A DNA stretch of 64,000 nucleotides from positions 14,809,282-14,873,281 of the forward strand of contig OX439039.1 of the NCBI GenBank assembly GCA_949317995.1. Direction: 5' to 3'. A model generated the notes under the pieces. It was not told where the DNA came from and made no database searches. It worked only from the letters and a program-made list of their open reading frames with translations. Below, one piece after another: positions 10,275 to 20,326 of the stretch. This DNA comes from Acholoe squamosa. Its lineage: Eukaryota; Annelida; Polychaeta; Phyllodocida; Polynoidae. Each line of letters begins with the position of its first letter. Positions within the stretch are counted from its first letter, which is position 1. Made by a program: the position numbers and the translations under genes.

Positions 10275-12141
10275 ATGGAGTTTGCTATGGGCACTACTAG
10301 TGGCATGTGTCCAATTCCACAGTTTGACATAGTGGGTGAACCTGAGACCCTGAATCAAAGATGGACCCAATGGAAGTCCGATTTTGACATTTATTTGACC
10401 GCAGCAGAGGTTAAAGATGCCAAAGTTTCACAAGCCCGTATGTTACTATTCGGGGGTCCTGGCCTGCGGGAGGTATACAATAATTTTTTCCGATGCCGAG
10501 AAAACTGTGGGTGCCAATACCAATATCTACAAAGTAACTTCTGGACTATTTGATGGGTATTTCAAGTTGAAAATCTGTATCTCAAAAGCCCGTCAGAAAT
10601 TTCTCGACACACAACCTGAATCCGGTGAAACAGTAAATAACTACATAATTAGGCTGAAAGCTATAGTGAAGCATTGTGACTACAAAGATGACAGCAGCAA
10701 CAAGGTTAGAGACCGCGTTCTGTCACACATAAAAGACACTGGCCTGAAAAGTAAACTGTATAGGGAAAAAGACTTGACCTTAGAAAGCATGATAAGAGTG
10801 ATCGGCGAGTACCATGACAAAGCGGCGCTAGTGCTCGTACCGTCATCCACAAATAAGCAGGTCAATCATGTTAGTGGAGAAGGTCATTCATCCCGGGGTA
10901 AATCCTCCAACCGAGGCGGTGCGACTGGAGGCGACAAAAAGTTTACAGGCAGTTGTTATCGGTGTGGTGAAAAAGGTCACCTGGCAAAGGACTGTCGTAA
11001 GTCAAAGAATCATGTGGGTAAAAAATGTGGCTTCACCGGTCATTTTGAGTCAGTCTGTCGCACCAAGCCGGAGCGTAGTCAAGGTGGACAAAACCGTGGA
11101 CGCGGCCGAGGCCGTGGACAAAACAGAGGTCGTAGTCAAGGTGGATCTCAAAATGTGCGCAATGTGACTGATGGCGATGATAGTGCTCAACTGACTGAAA
11201 ATGATGACTTTCATGTGTTTAGTACAAGAGAAAAAAAGAAATCAAACACTTTGAAACTGTTGATTGATGGTACTTTGAATGATGTCATTATTGATTCCGG
11301 TGCAAACTGTAATTTGATGTCTGAAAATGTACTTGATTCTTTTTGCAGCCAAAAGCCGAGGTCTGAGTGTACTAAAAAAGTCTATCTGTATGGGTCAAAT
11401 ACACCTCTAAAACTTGTTGGTAAAACTGTAAGTACTGTGAGTGTCCCTGAAACTGGTGTATCAAAAGAAATTGAGTTCTATATTATTACTGGTGATCATC
11501 CTACACTGATCGGTCATGAAATGTCAGAAAATCTGGGTATTCTGAAAATTGGTGTTAACAGTTGCAATGTGAAAACACAGTATGTTAGTCAGTGGGATCA
11601 GCTTAAGGTCCTATACCCAAGAGTGTTCAAAGGTTTGGGTAAACTCAAGGATTTTCAGTTAAAACTGCATATTGACGAAACTGTCCCAACAGTTATCCAA
11701 CCGCCCTGTAAAATACCGTTCAGCCGTAGAGAGAAAGTGGCCGATAAACTCAAGGAGTTGGAGAAACTGGATGTAATTGAAAAAGTAAAAGGTCCCACAC
11801 ATTGGGTTAGTCCCCTAGTTTCTGTAGAGAAGCCGAATGGTGATGTCCGTCTGTGTCTCGATATGCGGAGACCGAACGAGGCAATCATCCGTGAGCGACA
11901 CCCGGTTCCAACCGTAGAGGAAACACTACAGGAGTTGAGTGGAGGTAAGGTGTTCTCCAAACTTGACCTAAATATGGCATATCATCAAGTTGAACTCCAT
12001 CCCGAGTCGAGACCAATCACTACGTTTGCTGGGCCGCATGGTCTTTATCAATACAAGCGACTCGTATTTGGTGTGAATATGGCAACTGAGAAGTTTCAGC
12101 AGCTGATAAGTCAGGTATTCAGAGACTCCCGGAGCTTATAA
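10275..12141 (+). pseudogene. gag-pol: gag-protease-reverse transcriptase N-terminal part, one frameshift inside
   Basis: The reading starts at ATG 10275 and shifts by one base near the six-T run at 10484-10489, continuing in the frame of 10417-12141. Capsid-like sequence comes first. It is followed by a CCHC zinc knuckle (CYRCGEKGHLAKDC, 10954-10995), a second knuckle whose first Cys position is Gly (GGT at 11017-11019), a Gly/Arg-rich nucleic-acid-binding stretch and the protease active site DSGA (11293). Reverse transcriptase blocks include FSKLDLNMAYHQV and LVFGVNMA. A TAA at 12139-12141 ends this frame just before the catalytic SDD box. In an intact element this part packages RNA, processes the polyprotein and begins the polymerase. 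Confidence 0.9.
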
Positions 12142-12142
12142 T

Positions 12143-14368
12143 ATGTCTGATGATATCATCTTAGTCGGAGCTGATCAGGCGGAACATGACAAGCGCCTGG
12201 AGCAGGTCATCAGAAAGCTCGATGAGCATGGACTCACCTTAAATGCGTCAAAGTGTCAAATCAACATGTCAGAAATAAAATACATGGGACATGTGATCAC
12301 AAAGGATGGGTTGCAAGTTGCTAGTGATAAAGTCAAAGCAGTAGTAGAGGCACCATATCCAAAGGATGCGGCGGAGACGAGGAGTTTCCTTGGTCTCGCT
12401 CAGTTCTGTGCCAAGTTTATTCCCCATTTCGCGACCATCACAGCACCACTCTGGGAACTAACCCGAGATAAGGCAGAGTGGAAGTGGACATCCCAAGAGG
12501 AGAAGGCATTTAATGATGTTAAAGAGTGCCTTACAAGAGCCCCAGTGATGGCGTATTTCACACCGGGCGCACCAACCCGCATTACTACTGATGCGTCACC
12601 AGTGGGTTTAGGTGCTATCCTAGAGCAGAAACAGGGAGACGGCACGTACCGGCCTGTATACTACGCTAGCCGGAAGCTAACCAGCATAGAGAGACGTTAT
12701 TCTCAGTTTGAACGAGAAGCACTAGGCGTGTATTGGGCGTGTAGGAAGTTTTATCTGTATCTGATCGGAATTGACTTTGAAGTGCAAACCGATCATAAGC
12801 TCCTAGTGTCAGTCTTGAGCCCAAACTCAAAGCCTCCATCTGCAAGGATTGAGCGATGGATATTATATCTACAGCAGTACAAGTACCGTATAACACATAT
12901 TCCTGGCAAGGAAAACAAAGCCGATGTATTGAGAAGACTGCCAATACCTGACAGTACTGTAAGTGACAACAGATCTGGAATCTCAACTAGTGACTATGCA
13001 TATTCTGTAGTGCGAGATGCTGTACCTGTCGCACTTGTGCCAAAAGATGTTGAGAAACTGTCAGAAGATGATGAAACACTAAAGTTAGTGAGAGAAGCGA
13101 TTCAGTCCGGAGACTGGACAAAGCTCAACGGTACTATATATAAAGCTCTGCAAAATGACCTATGGATAGCAGGCCAAGTAGTTATGCGAGGTAACCGAAT
13201 CGTGTTACCTGAAGCATTGTGTGCCCGCACGGTCGAATTGGCACATGAAGGACATCAAGGCATTGTGCGCATCAAAAGTATACTCAGAGAGAAGTGTTGG
13301 TGGCCTGGTATGGACTCACAAGTGGAGAAATATGTCAAGTCCTGCGGTCCATGTCAGATAGTTGGAAGAGGTATGAGACCTGAACCGATAAAGTCAACAG
13401 AACTCCCGACCGGTCCTTGGGTTGACATTGCTGTTGGTTTACTAGATATTCCAGGCGAATACCACCTACTTGTTGTCGTAGACTACTTCTCGCGCTGGCC
13501 TGAGGTAGTGTGTCTCAAGAAGACTACAGCTGAAAATGTGAAAAAGTGTCTAGATCACATGTTCTTCAATCATGGATACCCTGAGACACTGCGAAGTGAT
13601 AATGGACAACCGTTCGTGTCGACAGAGTTTGAAGAGTTTCTGTCAGAGCGCAACATCGAACATCTAAAAGGTGTTCCATATTGGCCACAGAGTAATGGCG
13701 AAGTCGAGAGGCTAAATTCCACACTTCTAAAAATCATCCGAATCGCCCGAGTGGAAAAGAAAGACTGGGTCGAGAATCTCAAAGAGTTCTTGTTCCATTA
13801 CCGATCCACTCCGCATACAGTGACTAACATTAGCCCTGCTGAGCTCATGTATAGAAGAAAGCTCAGAACCAAGTTACCTAAAGTCAAAATGACTGATTCT
13901 GATCTACATCTACAAGATGGACTTGATGCTATGAAGGAGCGAGACGCTCTTAGAAAGCTAAAGGGGAAGGAGTATGCTGACACCCGAAATCTAGCTAAAG
14001 ACAGTGATCTTGAAGTTGGAGACAAAGTGCTAATGAAAGAACTTCACAAAACCGACAAAATTACTCCACCATTTAATCAAACTCCCCATGAGATTATTGA
14101 GAAAAGAGGAAATGCAGTAGTAGTGCAAAGTCCAGGTGGACCTGCCCGTATGAGAAATACTGCACACATGAAAAGGTTTATTCCACCTAAACCAACTTCT
14201 GTCCCTACTAGTCCTATGAAAGCTAGTCCTGTATCTACTCATATACCAACAGAGTTATCTGTTAACACACCAAACCCCACTGTTTCCAAAGTTGTGCCTC
14301 CACAATATCCGAGACCCACACGTAAGAGACGCACTCTAAACTGGATGACTGATTTTGTGACTAAGTGA
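12143..14368 (+). CDS. pol: pol remainder: RT catalytic box, RNase H, integrase
   Basis: A long open frame of 741 codons, one base out of register with the preceding frame. It begins on the reverse-transcriptase catalytic box (SDDII; SDD at 12146-12154). RNase H follows (TTDASPVGLGA, then REALGVYWA and the TDHK motif). The integrase has an HHCC zinc finger (AHEGHQG.. CGPC), then the core with Asp at 13598 (RSDNG) and Glu at 13700 (NGEVER). At the expected first catalytic Asp, the sequence reads PWVDIAVGLL with Gly at 13436-13438, where relatives usually have AVDLL. The C-terminus ends in a basic RKRRTLNWMTDFV tail typical of this group. Open for over 2 kb, so damage is recent. Confidence 0.93.
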   Translation: MSDDIILVGADQAEHDKRLEQVIRKLDEHGLTLNASKCQINMSEIKYMGHVITKDGLQVASDKVKAVVEAPYPKDAAETRSFLGLAQFCAKFIPHFATITAPLWELTRDKAEWKWTSQEEKAFNDVKECLTRAPVMAYFTPGAPTRITTDASPVGLGAILEQKQGDGTYRPVYYASRKLTSIERRYSQFEREALGVYWACRKFYLYLIGIDFEVQTDHKLLVSVLSPNSKPPSARIERWILYLQQYKYRITHIPGKENKADVLRRLPIPDSTVSDNRSGISTSDYAYSVVRDAVPVALVPKDVEKLSEDDETLKLVREAIQSGDWTKLNGTIYKALQNDLWIAGQVVMRGNRIVLPEALCARTVELAHEGHQGIVRIKSILREKCWWPGMDSQVEKYVKSCGPCQIVGRGMRPEPIKSTELPTGPWVDIAVGLLDIPGEYHLLVVVDYFSRWPEVVCLKKTTAENVKKCLDHMFFNHGYPETLRSDNGQPFVSTEFEEFLSERNIEHLKGVPYWPQSNGEVERLNSTLLKIIRIARVEKKDWVENLKEFLFHYRSTPHTVTNISPAELMYRRKLRTKLPKVKMTDSDLHLQDGLDAMKERDALRKLKGKEYADTRNLAKDSDLEVGDKVLMKELHKTDKITPPFNQTPHEIIEKRGNAVVVQSPGGPARMRNTAHMKRFIPPKPTSVPTSPMKASPVSTHIPTELSVNTPNPTVSKVVPPQYPRPTRKRRTLNWMTDFVTK

Positions 14369-14587
14369 GAAACTATACTATATTTGTGACAAGTGACTTG
14401 TGGTTATCTGATCATATTGAACATTGAGAGAACTGACAAAGTGAATTTGAGTTAAAAGTGTATTTCATATTTCAGGTTATATATCTGATCAAAGAGACTC
14501 AATACTAAGTGGTTGTATTATCATACCATGTTTATTCATATCAAACAGTAAAACTGTTTTATCTCATGTATGGTTTCAACAAATAAC

Positions 14588-14598
14588 AAGGGGAGGGA
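14588..14598 (+). other. polypurine tract
   Basis: AAGGGGAGGGA directly precedes the 3' LTR and would prime plus-strand DNA synthesis. Confidence 0.9.
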
Positions 14599-14771
14599 TG
14601 TAGTATCGTCCGTATCGGCGGGAAAGTACGCGCAGTGGCGCCATCTATCATATCGTTGTAACCCTGTATAACCACACAACTTTTACTTGAATAGAGGGAC
14701 TTCCGGTATGAGGAGAAACCAATAAGCACGTGTTTCTATTCGTTCTTGATTAATCTTCAGCAAACTCCACA
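14599..14771 (+). repeat. 3' LTR
   Basis: 173 bases, TG...CA, followed by the GCTAT target duplication at 14772-14776. Confidence 0.95.
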
Positions 14772-14776
14772 GCTAT

Positions 14777-15257
14777 AAAGAACGATGTTGACACTGGAAC
14801 AAACCTACCATGACAGCGACTTGACTCATATCCTTTACCATAGCGGACAGTGGGCTGTGCATCTACGCCGTAGTGTCAACCTCCCCTGTTGCGCTACAAT
14901 ACCGCCACCTGGTGTGTACAGATAGAACTAATCGTCTTCTCATAAAGCGAACCCGTAGGGGTCAGATTATGGCCATTTTGAGTATATAAAGGCTTCAAAA
15001 CATGGATTCTAACCCAGTACAATTTAAAAGGATATCTCTATATTCACCAAATGAAACCAGGAACCTTTCTTTGGTCTATAAGATGTGTAAATAGATTGTT
15101 TTTCTCTGGGGACTGGAAGGTATGTTGACAAACAGAAATTCAATATGGTGGAAGCCCTTTCTTCTCGTCCGCATTGACTTGCATCAGAATTCATTGATTT
15201 TAAAGGTAAATAATAGCTATGTGGGGGGAACCATTATATAAAGAGCATATCTAAGCG
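14777..15257. other. no gene recognised
   Basis: It lies between the LTR element and a hairpin element. It should contain LINE endonuclease sequence if the two LINE fragments are one copy, but no such motif was recognised, so another insertion may be present. Confidence 0.4.
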
Positions 15258-15357
15258 TTATTGATGAACTCATTGGTTTCATCCACTGTATACAATCCAC
15301 TCGGGCTATGCCCTCATGGATTGTATCCGTGGATGATATCAACGAGTTCATCAATAA
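15258..15357. repeat. hairpin (foldback) element, 43-bp arms
   Basis: The arms 15258-15300 and 15316-15357 pair imperfectly: left TTGATGAACTCATTGGTTTC, inverse of right TTGATGAACTCGTTGATATC. They enclose a short loop containing CGGGCTATGCCC. Confidence 0.85.
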
Positions 15358-15435
15358 ACATTATATATCCTCTAAATACGGTCTAGTACATTGATGTATT
15401 AGCTTATGATAACCTTCAAATCTACAAGCATCATT

Positions 15436-15711
15436 TAAGTTGATGGTACCACTTACGTAGGGTATTAATGTTTATATCACCCATTATCCACTGCTCAATA
15501 TTTGCTTTGGAAGCCTTTTCCATTAACATGATATCAAGTCATCATCATCGTCATCATGCAACCAGGTCAAGCTCATACCTACTATGTCAGTCCCATCTAG
15601 GTGATCAAAGAATTCCTGCCTCTTATGAAACATACTTCTTGTATTTAGATGTACCATTTTCCACCCCTTCATACTCAGAAAATCACATAATCTTGTTGTA
15701 GGTGTGGTCAT
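15436..15711 (-). pseudogene. LINE endonuclease N-terminal fragment
   Basis: Minus-strand translation gives GWKMVHLNTRSMFHKRQEFF then DGTDIVGMSLTWLHDD, and in another frame EQWIMGDININT. These match the start of non-LTR retrotransposon endonucleases (HLNIRSL, DI-I-ISETWL, and the GDFN block), with a frameshift between them. The E of SETWL is replaced (MSLTWL). It is dead. Orientation and motif order place it upstream of the fragment at 9326-9828. Confidence 0.75.
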
Positions 15712-15850
15712 ATCAATACATACAAAAATAGAAGAAGAAAATAAGATAAAATATATACAAATTTAAGTAAGCCACCAGCTAATTCAGCTGATGTCTTAGA
15801 CAATTACCCAACAGATTCCCCAACTAAATGTACTGCGGGTTATTGAATAG

Positions 15851-15872
15851 ACAGAGAGAGAGAGAGAGAGAG
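15851..15872. repeat. (GA)n microsatellite
   Basis: About ten GA units. Confidence 0.9.
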
Positions 15873-16375
15873 CTACTACCGATTTTTGATTGATCTCAGC
15901 TCCAGGTTCAACCACAAAAAGGAGTAGCAGGACAAAAATCTGCCATAATAAGGGAAAACAAAAAGAAAACAATTTACTTGTGTTGGACATTTAAGTACAA
16001 ACACACAGACCGAGTTCCAGTATTAAATATAAAGAACACACTTTATACATGGTTGGCAGATATCATTCAATAAAGTCTTATTATTAGTATCGCTGTTATT
16101 AATCTTAATTGTTATACATTAGCATTATATATATCGAGGTAGGAGAGGATTTAGAAAAAAAAAGAAGTTTAAAATATATTACACTTGAACTCATGAAGAT
16201 CATGTGTAATAGCACCAATTTTACCTTTCCTATAAAAAGCATTCGGCTTGACCCACATCTTTCAGGGCTTGTTTAAAGATATTAAATGCCCAAGATATTC
16301 ATGTAACTGATTTACTACATCAGTGCAAGGTGGAAACTCTAGGTATAAGGAGAAGAAGATATTGATCATATACTG

Positions 16376-16770
16376 GTGCCTCCTAGGTTATTAAGAGGAC
16401 ATGATAAGAAGAAATTGAAGGTGATTAGGCCAGTCTATGAGGCATATAGGGTCAGTCCTCTGTATAGAGGTAATCGTCTTTGGGAAACCCTGACGAGTGA
16501 TATACAACTGAAGGATAATCTAAACAACTTTAAAGCATGCTTGAAAGGAGAGGTCCTAAATACCTTGGGCAATGTATGAATTATATGATCTTTATGTCTT
16601 GACTGGTATAATTTCATATGATGGTTTCATGGAAACTACCTGAACTTCAATTATGACTCAAATGAACCTGTGTATAACTATTGCATCACTTTTCTCACCT
16701 GGCGACTTGCTATAATAACTTATGTCTAAGTGTTTCGAGAAGCCAATAAACAGTGTTAAAACTTCAAACT
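16376..16770 (+). pseudogene. LINE 3' end, copy A (C-terminus plus 3' UTR)
   Basis: The open frame 16376-16579 carries the LINE C-terminal signature YRGNRLWETLTSDIQLKDN then FKACLKGE. The downstream 3' UTR ends GCCAATAAACAGTGTTAAAA then CTTCAAACTT. The protein tail and the UTR are both shared with copy B about 0.9 kb downstream, so this is the 5'-truncated end of one LINE family. It preserves the empty TTAA site used in copy B. Confidence 0.75.
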
Positions 16771-17299
16771 TTCAGGATGTGGGTTGCCAAAAAATTAAAT
16801 TTGATATTCTAGAGTATAGAAAAGAATTTCGGATCAGCGAAATTTCGGGCGACCAACAGCAGTGGAATGGCCGCTTATGATAGACATGCAACATGGACTC
16901 TGGTTCATACAATATGAGAGTGCTTTAACCTTCTAATGGTGGAATCGTGTGATGTGCCCATTTTCTGGTTGTGATGCATGATTGCCGCCCTAGCCCGTCT
17001 CCTCGCCACTTTTCATGGTTGAGACGGTTATGAAGGGTTTTCATGATGCAATTAAGCTTTGGTTGGGCAGAATAACTTATTGCCAGCGGGGGTGGGGTAG
17101 ATTAATTTTTGCCAACTGGTAATTATTTTCGGACCCCCAATATGATAAAAATCATCATACCTCCCCCCCCCCAACTAACAACTAATTGTGGAAAAATGCA
17201 TATTTCTCTTTAAAGAAATATCCCCCCCCAAAAAAAATAAACCTACCCACCCCAAATCTGGCAGTAAATGACTCAGCCCTTATGCTTTACCTGCTAGTG

Positions 17300-17680
17300 C
17301 AAACCAAATATGGGATATACTACCAGCAGAAATACAATTAAAACCTAATTTAGGTGGCTTTAAATCGAGCTTAAAAGGAGAAATCTTAACAACATTGGGC
17401 AGATTGTGAATAATAATGAGAAATGTATGTGATAGGAAAAACATTGTGCATGATAGTTCATGGAAACCACTTGTTACATTATAATTAAACCCTGTACTCT
17501 GACTATATGATATATTGTATTTGGCGACTGATTATAATAACTACATATGTAGTGCTTTCTTTAGCCAATAAACAGTGTTAAAGGCACTCTGAATCGAGGA
17601 CCTACGTCCGCCGACGTGAGCACTGTGGCGGACGTAGCCGATTCAGAGCTCCTTTAAAACTTCAAACTTCATGAAGTCAA
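17300..17680 (+). pseudogene. LINE 3' end, copy B, with inserted mini-transposon
   Basis: The frame reads IWDILPAEIQLKPNLGGFKS then SLKGEILTTLG and a stop, homologous to copy A. The same 3' UTR follows (GGCGACTG..TATAATAACTA, then GCCAATAAACAGTGTTAA) but is split by a 72-bp hairpin element at 17582-17653. Confidence 0.8.
17582..17653. mobile_element. 72-bp MITE with TTAA target duplication
   Basis: TTAA at 17578-17581 and 17654-17657 flank a near-palindrome. The left end starts AGGCACTCTGAATCG and the inverse of the right end starts AGGAGCTCTGAATCG; both arms contain CTACGTCCGCC. LINE copy A reads straight through the site with one TTAA (16756-16759), giving an empty-site control. TTAA specificity points to a piggyBac-type or Kolobok-type non-autonomous element. 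Confidence 0.85.
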
Positions 17681-17689
17681 AGAATGATT

Positions 17690-19235
17690 GACCTCGAAGC
17701 ATCATGCCCATCCATTGTACAGGCTTGAGAGGGTTACATTTGACATAACCCACATGTAGACCTGCTACATTATCACATAGATCTATATGATGTAAATGAG
17801 AGTGTGTGCATGCAGTGACACCTGTAGCATACCGTACAGGCTTGTTTAAGCTATAGGACCTTAAATACCCACCAGTCTTGAATAAAAACCTATCAGTTTT
17901 TTTTTCAAATAAACCTTTACTACAAAAATAGTGTATCCATAATAAGTATTGGTCTCTTAAAAGCACTGGGTTCCGAGTTGAATCAAAAATTTTAATTAAT
18001 CACCATGGCACTTAGTTGGGCTATTACGGTACTGTGATGATACCTTCTTCTGTTGGTCGACTGTAGGTGACAGATTACTGAGTAGTGCAGCATCTTTACA
18101 CCAAGCATGAAGTAAGTAGTCACATCTTTTTTCCACATATGCAGTCCTTAAAGGGTCATGCTTTTGACCTTTTAAGTGTTCCATGGTGATTTTATTAACC
18201 CTGCTGACCATCCCAGCCGTGGCCACAAAAAGGAGTTCAATTTTGAATCCACACTATTTATAAGGTTGTTCACAGTTGATTCCATATTCTGTGCCCAGTG
18301 AGTTTGAATATGCACTCTCGCCCTTTGCTTTTTAAATGTCTATTGGGCTACAGTATAGTGCAGCACAGCGCTGCCTATTTAACCATCGGGTCAGATTCTA
18401 AAAAAAAACCCATAAATTCTATAAAAGCCTACCTAATACAATTACACGTTGCACTTTTACAGATAGGACCCCTGACTGTGCATAATAGTACAATAATGTA
18501 CAAAATCGATGGTTGCCACATCTATCACATGTGTATGACTAAAGATAACTGCCATAGGTATATTGCTATGGATGACATGGAGTGATAATAAGTGGGCCAA
18601 TGTATTATGGGTGTGACCAATTTACATTCATCATGCATTGAGGAAAATTTTATCTCTAATAGTAGTTTTAAATTTGGTGAGATCTGCAATGAGGGTGTAT
18701 TCTAGTTTCAATCTATCATATTGTAACGAAATCCCAAGGGACTTTGTCTAAATAAATATCTAAGATTTCGAAATGTCAGGAATGACAAGGAAAACAAAGT
18801 CACCGGAATATCAGTTAACAAAAATAAAATAGTGTATTCAGTAAATCACAGGTACAGTCAATAATATACAATTCTGTCACAAATATATCTGGTCTAGCTA
18901 AGGTCTCACTAAAGATAATACCACCAAAAAGATTTGAGTACAGTTTAGTACTAACCTTTTTTAGATGTCGAGTTTGTTCAGTAGTTTCAAGCAAGACCCC
19001 AAAATATCAGTTAACCCTCATCAATTATTCATGAGATATGAACGAGCAATCTGATTGGCCGAAACTGTTCAATCCCATAGTGCACTGCTAGTTATGACAT
19101 CACTGATGATGTCATACTCCAAGATGGTGGATGTCATGCATCAAATCCCAAGAAATAGCTAAGACTTTCTGACAAAAGTGCTAATTACTTAAAGACTAAA
19201 CATAGCTAAGGGTTCATATTTACAGGGTAGCTAGG
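17690..19235. other. intergenic, no supported gene
   Basis: Two minus-strand frames (17643-17966 and 17996-18226) have no recognised domain. TGACATCACTGATGATGTCA at about 19095 is a near-palindrome. Nothing else stands out. Confidence 0.4.
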
Positions 19236-19236
19236 T

Positions 19237-20057
19237 TAGAAGAGTTTGGTTCCAAAACACAATAAATCCATTTTTGGTGTTTTAAGATAATGAGACATTT
19301 TTCATTCAAAAAAATTGAAGAGGGGGTGATCCTTGAGTCTTCCTTCATGGATAAATTAAGTGGTTTAATCCCATTTTTTTCCGAAACGCAATAAATCCCA
19401 AAACTGTTTTGTTCCAAAACACAATAAATCCAACATTACCTTTTTTGTACCCACATGATAGCCACAAAAGTTAGTTTTCTTTTCTATATTTGACTTTTCT
19501 CATTTAGTTGGATATAAATGAAACATTTTCAAGTACTTTTTTTTACAATGATGCTTCTTTCACAGACAAAATGTGATTTATCATATATTTCTTTGCAAAA
19601 TGCAATAAATCCTGTTTTGTTCCAAAACACAATAAATCTACCCTGTTTTGTTCCAAAATGCAATAAATCCATCACAACAGCTTTCAATTCTTTATACCAC
19701 TTTCCGTACCGGCAAAGTTGGTTTTTATTTGGAATAAGGTTATAAAACTTACAAAACACAATGATATGACATTAACAGCTCATTCAATCCATAGAAATAA
19801 GGATATTAATGAACATACATATCATGAGAATGTTTGCCCAAGTGGATTTATTGCGTTTTGGAACAAAACAGCTGTGGAATTTATGTCATTTTGGAAAAAA
19901 GAGGGTTTTAAGTGGGCTCTAGGTACAAAATGGTGACGGTTTTGGGAAAAATGATTTTGCAACATTTATTCACTTACCCCAACCTATTGTTTGCTCATCT
20001 TCACTCCATTTTTTTTCAAAAATGGTGTTTATTGCGTTTTGGAACCAAACTCTTCAA
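19237..20057. mobile_element. foldback element with repeated TTCCAAAACACAATAAATCC motif
   Basis: The left end GAAGAGTTTGGTTCCAAAAC and the inverse of the right end are the same for about 35-40 bases. The 20-base motif TTCCAAAACACAATAAATCC or a close variant recurs around 19250, 19381, 19412, 19595, 19620 and 19651 on one strand. It recurs around 19844 and 20027 on the other. There is no open frame. The pattern of subterminal repeats resembles transposase-binding arrays of non-autonomous DNA elements. No target duplication was confirmed. Confidence 0.8.
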
Positions 20058-20326
20058 TTATGTATAGTAATGGTTGCTGAAGTTTAGAAGGGACACTCCT
20101 ATTCTAAGGGTTAGTTTTAGGCGCTGAAGTGGCGAGCGGAAATAGCGTTTCCACAGAAATAGCCTCTTTCACTACAATATGCACATGATACAAAATTATA
20201 ATGTTTCTAGATAGACCAGATAATGTCAATACTATTTATTGCTGCGATTACAGATAGAATAAGATTGATATTTGGTGAGAAATAAAGTTGTAATACTGCC
20301 TCTACATAGTGTGTCTACTTGTTAGG

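Larger units (their letters stand above)
9829..14771 (+). mobile_element. complete Ty3/Gypsy LTR retrotransposon with damaged coding region
   Basis: A 4,943-bp element bounded by GCTAT target duplications. In order it holds a 5' LTR, primer-binding site, gag with zinc knuckle, protease, reverse transcriptase, RNase H, integrase, polypurine tract and 3' LTR. The order PR-RT-RH-IN assigns it to Ty3/Gypsy (Metaviridae). The protein style resembles the mag/K02A2.6 group common in marine invertebrates. No envelope frame exists. The two LTRs differ at two of 173 positions, both C/T (9846/14616 and 9884/14654), implying recent insertion. The copy is nevertheless inactive as read: coding sequence changes frame twice, one zinc-knuckle Cys is Gly, and the expected first integrase Asp is Gly. 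It lies between fragments of a minus-strand LINE. Confidence 0.95.

Noticed and set aside
14369..14587. Envelope gene after pol
   Set aside because: Only about 220 bases remain before the polypurine tract and no frame is open.
17643..18226. Two adjacent minus-strand frames (107 and 76 codons)
   Set aside because: Different frames, no recognised domain, no paralogue or splice evidence. They might be an unrecognised transposon relic.
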